NCBI GenBank assembly: GCA_004173475.1
Contig: SEBU01000001.1
Coordinates: forward strand, 1,116,001 to 1,180,000
DNA: 64,000 nt
Direction of reading: 5' to 3'
Source of the DNA: Gammaproteobacteria bacterium
GTDB taxonomy: Bacteria; Pseudomonadota; Gammaproteobacteria; Pseudomonadales; Cellvibrionaceae
How positions within the stretch are numbered: position 1 is the stretch's first letter; every line of letters begins with the position of its first letter. This document shows, piece after piece, positions 27,497 to 34,581 of the stretch. The notes beneath the pieces were generated by a model, which was given only the letters and a program-made list of their open reading frames with translations, did not search any database and was not told the DNA's origin. The position numbers and the translations under genes are program-made.

Positions 27497-29011
27497 ATGC
27501 ATTCATCATCCTCCACAAATGAGGTGAATATCTCCCTGGATCCCAGCGAGAGAAATATGACCTCGATAGTCATTATCAGCATCATCGCCACTATTGGCGG
27601 ATTTTTGTTTGGCTTTGACAGCGGTGTTATCAATGGCACGGTTGACGGCCTGAAGATGGCGTTCAATTCCGAGTCAGCAGGTACCGGCTTCAATGTCGCT
27701 TCGATTTTATTAGGTTGTGCTGCCGGTGCATTTTTCGCCGGTTCATGGGCAGATACTTATGGTCGTCGCGGTATTTTGATTCTTGCCGCATCGCTTTTCA
27801 TCTTATCCGCGTGGGGTTCAGGTATTGCCACCTCATCGCTAGAATTTATTATCTACCGTTTAATAGGCGGTCTGGCCATTGGCGCCGCGAGTATTATATG
27901 CCCCGCGTATATTAGTGAACTTGTGCCAGCGGAATTCCGCGGTAAGCTCAGTTCAATCCAACAAATTGCTATCATTTCAGGGTTAACGGCGGCATTCCTC
28001 AGTAATTATTATTTAGCGTCTACCGCAAGCCATGAAGTTTGCGCGGCAGCTAATGTTGCTTTGGATGCATGCAGAGCTTACATCACAGAGCACAACGTAA
28101 AAGGCTCGACCATGCCATTGTGGATGGATTACGCATCATGGCGCTGGATGTTCTGGGTGGGTATTATTCCTGCCGCCATTTTCCTTATTACCCTCATGCT
28201 AATTCCTGAAAGTCCACGCTTTTTGGTTGCCAGCGGGAAAAAAGAAAAAGCGCTTGGCGTTCTAACCAAACTTTACGGCGCAAAAGCTGCTGCTCAAACC
28301 GTCGATGAAATTTATAAATCCATCGCACACGATCATAAACCTGCTTTTTCTGACCTGATTGATAAAACCAAAGGTCGTATTCGCCCTATCGTTTGGGTAG
28401 GCATCGGCTTGGCTGTACTGCAACAATTTGTCGGCATCAACGTTGTCTTTTATTACGGTGCCGTACTTTGGCAAGCAGCCGGCTTCTCTGAAAATGACTC
28501 ACTGTTTATCAACGTAGGTTCAGGTTTAGTTTCCATCGCTGCCTGCTTCATAACCTTCTTTTTTGTCGACAAAATTGGCCGTAAGCCGCTGCTACTAGTA
28601 GGCTCAATTGGTATGACAATAACCTTGGCTTTGGTAGCCTTCGCATTCATGGGCGCGCCAGTAGATGCCAATGGTAACTTGGTTCTGAGCAGTTCGATGG
28701 GTGTAACAGCCTTAATCGCCGCTAACCTTTATGTGATTTTCTTCAACTTGTCATGGGGTCCAGTTGTATGGATTATGCTTGGTGAGATGTTCCCCAACCA
28801 AATACGCGGAACGGGTTTAGCAATTGCTGGCTTCGCTCAGTGGATAGCTAACTTCCTGATTACATGGACATTCCCGATGCTACTTGCCTCAAGTTTGGGT
28901 TTGGTAGGCGCATATAGCATCTACGCAGCCTGTTCACTTTTCTCGGTCTTTTTTGTGATCTGGTGGGTGAAAGAAACCAAAGGCGTCAAGCTGGAAGAAA
29001 TGGAAGGCTAG
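27497..29011 (+). CDS. MFS sugar porter, probable D-xylose:H+ symporter
   Basis: The product has 504 residues and twelve membrane segments. Sugar-porter family motifs are present: GFLFGFDSGVINGT at segment 1, DTYGRRGIL between segments 2 and 3, IPESPRFLVASGKKEKAL after segment 6, QQFVGINVVFYYG in segment 7 and KETKGVKLEEM at the end. Its length and motifs match XylE/GLUT-like transporters. A 40-residue periplasmic loop with two cysteines (about 180-215) is longer than in E. coli XylE. It sits in the xylose regulon with an operator upstream, so xylose is the likeliest substrate. An AGCAGG ribosome site precedes the ATG. Confidence 0.88.
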   Translation: MHSSSSTNEVNISLDPSERNMTSIVIISIIATIGGFLFGFDSGVINGTVDGLKMAFNSESAGTGFNVASILLGCAAGAFFAGSWADTYGRRGILILAASLFILSAWGSGIATSSLEFIIYRLIGGLAIGAASIICPAYISELVPAEFRGKLSSIQQIAIISGLTAAFLSNYYLASTASHEVCAAANVALDACRAYITEHNVKGSTMPLWMDYASWRWMFWVGIIPAAIFLITLMLIPESPRFLVASGKKEKALGVLTKLYGAKAAAQTVDEIYKSIAHDHKPAFSDLIDKTKGRIRPIVWVGIGLAVLQQFVGINVVFYYGAVLWQAAGFSENDSLFINVGSGLVSIAACFITFFFVDKIGRKPLLLVGSIGMTITLALVAFAFMGAPVDANGNLVLSSSMGVTALIAANLYVIFFNLSWGPVVWIMLGEMFPNQIRGTGLAIAGFAQWIANFLITWTFPMLLASSLGLVGAYSIYAACSLFSVFFVIWWVKETKGVKLEEMEG

Positions 29012-29031
29012 AACTTCCCTGGTTAAAACAG

Positions 29032-29062
29032 GCCGCTCTTGCTTCTGCAGAGCGGCTTTTTT
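29032..29062 (+). terminator. Rho-independent terminator
   Basis: The stem GCCGCTCT/AGAGCGGC with a 9-nt loop and six T residues follows the sugar-porter gene. Confidence 0.85.
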
Positions 29063-29115
29063 ATTTGTATTAACAATTGACGCTTAATTAGGCTTACGCC
29101 CAAATAAATAAATCC

Positions 29116-29144
29116 TTACACTTCTCCCGCCATTTAGTTATATA
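29116..29144 (+). promoter_or_regulatory. Promoter of xylanase gene 1
   Basis: TTACAC (29116-29121) and TATATA (29139-29144) have a 17-bp spacer. The sequence AATAAATCCTTACACTT around the -35 box recurs upstream of the second xylanase at 31322-31338. The operator at 29162 lies just after the predicted start of transcription. Confidence 0.6.
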
Positions 29145-29161
29145 CAAGCCATGACCCCTTA

Positions 29162-29176
29162 TGGTGTAATTGACTA
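29162..29176 (-). promoter_or_regulatory. Candidate xylose-regulon operator upstream of xylanase gene 1
   Basis: On the minus strand it reads TAGTCAATTACACCA. It is placed downstream of the -10 box, where a bound repressor would block initiation. Confidence 0.65.
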
Positions 29177-29208
29177 CAACATTTCATAACAATAACGGAG
29201 TTTTTCCT

Positions 29209-31020
29209 ATGCGTGTACAAAAAGTAATTCCAATATTAGCTGTAAGCCTAGCGCTTACCGCCTGCGGAGGAAGCGGTGGAGGCGGAAGTAAAACATCCAG
29301 CTCCAAAGCGATGACTTCTACCAGCAAAGCGATTAGTAGTTCGGTGGGTTCCGACAGCAATCCAATTCCTTCAAGTTCATCGCAAGAAAGTATTTCATCT
29401 TCATCCACTTCTTCGACTGCAGAAACCAGCTCGTCTTCAAATTCTTCATCAGCAATGGTAATAGTTGCAGACATGAGTAGCGGCTGGCGCGGCAATGGAA
29501 CAGGCAATACAGGTGTTACCTATACTATCGACGGAGTAGTTTTTGATGCGCTTGCCGATAATATAGGTGCGGTGTTTGACGTTCCAAAGGGAACCGTATT
29601 AGAAAAAGCGGTAATTGAATTAATTGTTAATGCAAGTAGTGATTTCAAAACTAGCGGTGGGAATCTTCAACCTTTTGCACAGGCATTAGACGAGAGTGCA
29701 GCTGAATGGGGCTGTTGGGCTCCCAATGGAACAATAGGTAATGCAACTGATACAACCCTAACCTGTAAAATTCTTGAAGAGGGCAGACTCAATCAAAGCG
29801 TAGCAGATACAAAAGTTGGTGTTCAGGTAAAACCAGGGGCAAATCCACTTGCCGGTACAATTACAATCAAAAGTGCCAAAATTACTTTGGCACCAGCTAG
29901 CTCGAGCTCTTCAAGCTATTCATCTTACAACGCTAACGTTGCAAGCTTAAAAGATTTGGCTGATTTCCCGATAGGAGTAGCAGTCGGAAATACTGACTCA
30001 CCAAGCACTAACATTCTCACCAACACTCAGGAGCAGGCTATTGTTGAAAAACATTTTAGCCAAATGACTGCTGGCAACATTATGAAAATGAGTTATATGC
30101 ATCCGAATAACGATACCGGTACAGTAGCTGACTATCACTTCGAGGACGCCGATGCATTCGTTGCTTACGCCAAATTGAAAAATATGTCTGTCCACGCGCA
30201 TACATTGTTTTGGCACGCTGATTATCAGGTTCCAACCTTTATGAAAAATTTTGCAGGGACGCCTGAAGAATTTTTAGCCTTGGTGGATACGCACGTGACG
30301 ACACTTGTTGATCATTTTGAAGCATCAAACAACATCGCCAGCTGGGATGTAGTAAATGAAGCGCTTACGGATGATAACCCATCAAATTATCGTACGAATT
30401 CCCCATTCTATGTGAAGAGCGGCAACAGCCCAGTATTTATAGAACGTGCATTTCAAGCCGCTCGTGCAGCCGATGCGAATGTGGATCTCTATTACAATGA
30501 TTACAACATAGAAAATAACGATGCCAAAACAGTCAAGATGATGGAAATGGTCACCGACTTCAAAAATAGAAATGTTCCAATTACCGGTGTAGGGTTTCAA
30601 ATGCACGTGTGCTTGAGATGGCCTAGCATTGCGTCGATTTCTGCGGCTATGAAAGGTGTTGCAGATCTTGGTCTGAAGGTTAAGATTTCTGAACTAGATG
30701 TAGCAGTTAATCAGCCTTACTGTGATAACTACCCGGTTAATAAGATTAGTGAGTTCACCCCAGCTATTGCTCTCGAGCAAAAGAAAAGATATTGCGACAT
30801 AGTAGCTGCCTACAAAGCTGTTGTACCTCCAGCGCAACGCGGCGGTGTTACAGTATGGGGAACCACAGATGCGGGAACATGGTTAGACGGTTTATATGCG
30901 TCGCAATATGAAGGCGAGAAAATCTCTTGGCCTTTATTGTTTGATTCGCGCTACGGCGACAAACCTGCATTACGTGGATTCGCTGATGCATTACAAGACA
31001 TTACTTGTACAAATCTTTAA
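29209..31020 (+). CDS. xyn10C: CBM15-GH10 endo-xylanase lipoprotein (Xyn10C-like)
   Basis: The product has 603 residues from the ATG at 29209, after an AACGGAG ribosome site. A lipoprotein signal with lipobox LTA-C is followed by a poly-serine linker (about residues 22-85). Residues about 85-228 match CBM15, with GWRGNGTGNTGVTYTIDGVV, GAVFDVPKGTVLE and GTITIKSAKITLA, as in C. japonicus Xyn10C, which binds xylan. A second Ser linker leads to the GH10 barrel, with acid/base Glu384 in SWDVVNEAL and nucleophile Glu495 in KISELDVAV. The enzyme is probably tethered at the cell surface, cutting xylan and xylo-oligosaccharides near the membrane. Confidence 0.93.
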   Translation: MRVQKVIPILAVSLALTACGGSGGGGSKTSSSKAMTSTSKAISSSVGSDSNPIPSSSSQESISSSSTSSTAETSSSSNSSSAMVIVADMSSGWRGNGTGNTGVTYTIDGVVFDALADNIGAVFDVPKGTVLEKAVIELIVNASSDFKTSGGNLQPFAQALDESAAEWGCWAPNGTIGNATDTTLTCKILEEGRLNQSVADTKVGVQVKPGANPLAGTITIKSAKITLAPASSSSSSYSSYNANVASLKDLADFPIGVAVGNTDSPSTNILTNTQEQAIVEKHFSQMTAGNIMKMSYMHPNNDTGTVADYHFEDADAFVAYAKLKNMSVHAHTLFWHADYQVPTFMKNFAGTPEEFLALVDTHVTTLVDHFEASNNIASWDVVNEALTDDNPSNYRTNSPFYVKSGNSPVFIERAFQAARAADANVDLYYNDYNIENNDAKTVKMMEMVTDFKNRNVPITGVGFQMHVCLRWPSIASISAAMKGVADLGLKVKISELDVAVNQPYCDNYPVNKISEFTPAIALEQKKRYCDIVAAYKAVVPPAQRGGVTVWGTTDAGTWLDGLYASQYEGEKISWPLLFDSRYGDKPALRGFADALQDITCTNL

Positions 31021-31035
31021 TTAATAGGTAAGCTT

Positions 31036-31072
31036 AAAAATCCACTGACTTGCAAGTCAGTGGATTTTTTTT
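31036..31072 (+). terminator. Rho-independent terminator
   Basis: An inverted repeat of about 12 bp (ATCCACTGACTT/AAGTCAGTGGAT) with a T8 run follows the CBM15-GH10 gene. Confidence 0.88.
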
Positions 31073-31433
31073 GCTGCCAATTATTGCGTGCTTAGGCGAA
31101 CTTCGACAAATCTAAATTTTTGGACGCCTTTTTTACATCGTATCAATTGCTAAGAATCCAGTTCACCGTTAGACGCGTAAGAAATCGAACACCTCAACAT
31201 TAAGTTAAATATATATTTTCTATTATTCCTAAAGCCCAATCCTTAGCTACACTCAATAGTGCTCAACATTAAAAAGCCGTAAATTTACAAGTGTTTTTAT
31301 AAATGAGTAGAATTTCCAGCTAATAAATCCTTACACTTTTGGATACCCCAACTGGTATACAAGTAACTCAAGCTCATGGTCTAATTAACTACAACAAAAA
31401 AAAAGCCCAGCTTATAAACAATGAGAGTTAAAT
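31073..31433. other. Intergenic region upstream of xylanase gene 2
   Basis: No coding frame is visible here. Besides the promoter and operator listed separately, I see only AT-rich DNA. TTACAC (31331-31336) and TATACA (31356-31361) have a 19-bp spacer, and AATAAATCCTTACACTT is shared with xylanase gene 1, so the two control regions look like copies of one another. Confidence 0.55.
31377..31391 (-). promoter_or_regulatory. Candidate xylose-regulon operator upstream of xylanase gene 2
   Basis: On the minus strand it reads TAGTTAATTAGACCA. As at the first xylanase, it lies 16 to 18 bp after the predicted -10 box. Confidence 0.65.
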
Positions 31434-32771
31434 ATGTGCAAAATCAACCTGATTCCGCTATTGGCCCTTAGCCTACTCGTATCTGCCTGCGGGGGTGGAG
31501 GCGGAAGCTCATCCCCCAAACCCAAAAGCTCCGTCGCTAAAGTTTCATCGAGCTCAAAAGTTTCGAGTTCCGTTACTTCTAGTTCAATCACTCCAAGTAG
31601 TTCAGCTCCTGCTAGCGCGACCAGCAGCGCAGCAATATCCAGTATTTCAAGCAGCTCTGTTTATTCTGCAAATGTTAATCATTTAAGAGATTTGGCGACA
31701 TTTCCTATTGGTGTGGCTGTGTCCAACACCGATTCACCTAGCTTTAACATTTTGACCAATGCATCTGAACAAGCAGTTGCTGAAAAACATTTTAGTGAAA
31801 TGACTGCTGGCAATATCATGAAAGTTAAGTCTCTACATCCATTTAATAATGGCAATGCAAGTGACTTCACCTTCACTAATGCTGATGCTTTTGTTGAATA
31901 TGCAAAATCTAATAACATGACAGTCCACGGTCATACGTTGATATGGCACTCTGGGTATCAAGTTCCTGAGTTTATCAAAACCTGGAATGGGACATCTTCA
32001 AATTTTTTGACGATGATAGAAGCTCATGTCACCACCATTGTTGACCACTTTGGAGCAAGTGGCGCGGTTAAAAGCTGGGATGTTGTTAATGAGGCCTTAA
32101 ATGACGGTGTTGGAAATCCTGCTGTTTTTGGTTTCCGTACAGACTCAGCGTTCTACACTAAGAGTGGTAATAGCGCAGAGTACATTGAAGTAGCATTTAA
32201 AGCAGCACGTTTAGCTGATCCGACAGCAACGCTTTTTTATAATGATTACAACATTGATCAAAACAATTCCAAAACAACTAAGTTAATTGAAATGATTACT
32301 GATTTTCAGGCACGTGAGATTCCTATTGATGGTATTGGTTTCCAAATGCATGTATTTATGAACTACCCAAGCATTGACGATATTAAATCGGCAATGCAAA
32401 AAGTCGTTGAAAAAGGTTTAAAAGTGAAAATAACTGAACTTGATGTGTCAGTAAATAATCCGTATAGCAATTGGCCTGACAGTAAAATTTCTACTTTCAC
32501 TGAAAGTGTTGCGCTGGATCAGAAGAAGCGTTACTGCGAGATTGTTGCAGCATATCTTGAAGTTGTCCCTGAAGACAAACGCGCTGGTATTACGGTGTGG
32601 GGCACAACGGATGCCAATAGTTGGTTAGACGGCCCAGAAGGCCTTTATAAGAATCAATTTAACAACGAAAAAATTGCCTGGCCATTATTATTTGACAACC
32701 AATACAACGATAAGCCAGCCCTGCGTGGATTTGCCGATGGACTAACCGAAACCGCTTGCACAAATCTGTAA
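31434..32771 (+). CDS. GH10 endo-xylanase lipoprotein without CBM
   Basis: The product has 445 residues. A lipoprotein signal (MCKINLIPLLALSLLVSAC) is followed by a serine linker (about residues 25-75) and directly by the GH10 barrel. The acid/base Glu220 lies in SWDVVNEAL and the nucleophile Glu335 in KITELDVSV. The catalytic domain closely resembles that of the upstream xylanase (SNTDSPSFNILTNASEQAVAEKH against GNTDSPSTNILTNTQEQAIVEKH, in part), so the two genes are a tandem duplication. This copy has no CBM15. It may act on soluble oligosaccharides. Confidence 0.93.
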   Translation: MCKINLIPLLALSLLVSACGGGGGSSSPKPKSSVAKVSSSSKVSSSVTSSSITPSSSAPASATSSAAISSISSSSVYSANVNHLRDLATFPIGVAVSNTDSPSFNILTNASEQAVAEKHFSEMTAGNIMKVKSLHPFNNGNASDFTFTNADAFVEYAKSNNMTVHGHTLIWHSGYQVPEFIKTWNGTSSNFLTMIEAHVTTIVDHFGASGAVKSWDVVNEALNDGVGNPAVFGFRTDSAFYTKSGNSAEYIEVAFKAARLADPTATLFYNDYNIDQNNSKTTKLIEMITDFQAREIPIDGIGFQMHVFMNYPSIDDIKSAMQKVVEKGLKVKITELDVSVNNPYSNWPDSKISTFTESVALDQKKRYCEIVAAYLEVVPEDKRAGITVWGTTDANSWLDGPEGLYKNQFNNEKIAWPLLFDNQYNDKPALRGFADGLTETACTNL

Positions 32772-32788
32772 AAGTTGTCCCGCTCACT

Positions 32789-32822
32789 AAATTCACTGAC
32801 CCAAAAGGTCAGTGAATTTTTT
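32789..32822 (+). terminator. Rho-independent terminator
   Basis: The 13-bp stem AAATTCACTGACC/GGTCAGTGAATTT is followed by T residues, 18 bp after the second xylanase. Confidence 0.85.
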
Positions 32823-32853
32823 CATTTAAGCACTTTCAATTTCAGTGAATGTT

Positions 32854-34530
32854 ATGACGCTATCATCAATACCACTATTCTTAGGTGGCCTACTTTTTAC
32901 GTTGACAAGTTTTGCTACCACACAAAATATTGCCTTTAATCATTTCAGTTACGAAGGTAAAGACGACATTTTTAAAGCGCCGCTTTCACAAGGCGAATAT
33001 CAAAATCCAATTCTTGCAGGCTTTTTCCCTGACCCGAGTATTGTGAGAGTTGATGAAGACTATTATCTTGTTAACTCATCTTTTTCATATTTCCCCGGCG
33101 TGCCCATTTTTCATAGTAAAGATCTCGTACATTGGGAATCGCTCGGCTATATTCTTGTCTCACCAAAACAATTGCCTTTGAAAAATCAACAGGTGTCCCG
33201 CGGTATATATGCCCCAACCTTGCGTTATCACAAAGGCGTATTTTATTTAATTACTACCCTCGTGGATGTTCGCGGAAATTTTATCGTTACTGCAACTGAT
33301 CCCGCTGGGCCTTGGTCAGACCCAATTGAGTTACCAGAAGTAAATGGAATTGATCCTGATATTTTTTTCGATGACGATGGTCGGGTTTACATTACGCATA
33401 ATGATGCGCCAATTGGTGAACCACTTTATTCCGGTCACCGTGCCATCTGGCAATGGGAATTTGATTTAAAAGCAAAAAAAATTATTAAGGACTCTGGCCG
33501 TCTCATAGTTAATGGCGGAGCCGACATTAAACAAAAACCCGTGTGGATCGAAGGTCCGCATATTTACAAAATCAATGGTTGGTATTATTTACTCTGTGCT
33601 GAAGGCGGCACATCTCTTGATCATTCCCAAGTTGTATTTCGTACGCGCAACCTGAAAGACGCATTTGTTCCCTATGATGGGAATCCGATTCTTACGCAAC
33701 GTGATTTAAATAGTGATCGCGCTAACCCAATTGCAGCTACAGGGCACGCAGATTTGGTGCAAACCAAGGAAGGTGAATGGTGGGCCGTATTTTTGGGTAC
33801 GCGCCCTTACGATAAAAAATATTTCAACACCGGGCGCGAAACTTTTTTGCTACCGGTGAGCTGGAAAAATGAATGGCCTGTAATTTTAGAAAAGGGAAAA
33901 TCAATTCCTTACAGAGCAACAGCACCAGCTACTGCGAAGAGAACAACAAATAATGCTCCAACAACAGGTAACTTTGTCTGGCATGATAATTTCGATAACC
34001 CAAAACTTAATTCTGAATGGAATATCCTTGGCAACCTTGAAGGTGATTGGTATCAATTGAATCCAGAAACCAAAAGTTTGCAGTTAACGCCTACTGCAAA
34101 TCGCCTTTCAGGTCTATCGCAACCTGCATTTATTGGACGCAGACAACAACACATGCATTTCGACGCAAAAGCAGAATTACAACTCCCAACCTCAGAACAC
34201 GTCTCTGCAGGTATAGCTGCATTCCAAAACGAGGCCGCGCATTATTATTTTGGCGCGGAGTTAAAAGACGGTAAATATCTTCTGTTCATAGAAAAAACAA
34301 CTAAAAATTCGTCTGAGATTATTACCTCCCTCAGCTTTGGAAAAAATGCGTTTGATAAAAATATAGTCCTTGGAATGGAAGGGAATGCTGGAAAAATAGA
34401 TTTCTATTACTACAGCAAAATCGGCAAACGTGTAAATGTCCTTAAAAATGCTGATGCCAAAATACTCAGCACTGAAGTAGCCGGTGGATTTGTGGGAACT
34501 TATTTAGGAGTCCACACACGTATTGAATAG
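32854..34530 (+). CDS. Secreted GH43 beta-xylosidase/alpha-L-arabinofuranosidase with C-terminal beta-sandwich
   Basis: The product has about 558 residues from the ATG at 32854; a GTG at 32845 is also possible and neither has a good ribosome site. A signal peptide ends near TSFATTQN. The five-blade GH43 domain (about 45-340) shows base Asp in GFFPDPSIVRVDE, the pKa-modulating Asp in GIDPDIFFDDDG and acid Glu in WIEGPHIYK. A C-terminal beta-sandwich (about 370-555) with FVWHDNFDNPKLNSEWNIL is the usual partner in these GH43 subfamilies. It probably removes arabinose or xylose from xylan fragments. It starts after a terminator and may depend on read-through. Confidence 0.88.
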   Translation: MTLSSIPLFLGGLLFTLTSFATTQNIAFNHFSYEGKDDIFKAPLSQGEYQNPILAGFFPDPSIVRVDEDYYLVNSSFSYFPGVPIFHSKDLVHWESLGYILVSPKQLPLKNQQVSRGIYAPTLRYHKGVFYLITTLVDVRGNFIVTATDPAGPWSDPIELPEVNGIDPDIFFDDDGRVYITHNDAPIGEPLYSGHRAIWQWEFDLKAKKIIKDSGRLIVNGGADIKQKPVWIEGPHIYKINGWYYLLCAEGGTSLDHSQVVFRTRNLKDAFVPYDGNPILTQRDLNSDRANPIAATGHADLVQTKEGEWWAVFLGTRPYDKKYFNTGRETFLLPVSWKNEWPVILEKGKSIPYRATAPATAKRTTNNAPTTGNFVWHDNFDNPKLNSEWNILGNLEGDWYQLNPETKSLQLTPTANRLSGLSQPAFIGRRQQHMHFDAKAELQLPTSEHVSAGIAAFQNEAAHYYFGAELKDGKYLLFIEKTTKNSSEIITSLSFGKNAFDKNIVLGMEGNAGKIDFYYYSKIGKRVNVLKNADAKILSTEVAGGFVGTYLGVHTRIE

Positions 34531-34581
34531 TTTCACCGTCATATTATTAATTAGCACCATAAACATAAAGACTCGACGATT

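Noticed and set aside
29184-29507. Open frame opposite the serine-rich linker of the xylanase
   Set aside because: It is a shadow of repetitive Ser codons, as is also seen opposite the linker at 55296-55748.
34544-34560. Possible degenerate operator upstream of GH115 (TATTAATTAGCACCAT)
   Set aside because: It needs a one-base insertion to align with the consensus, so it was not counted.
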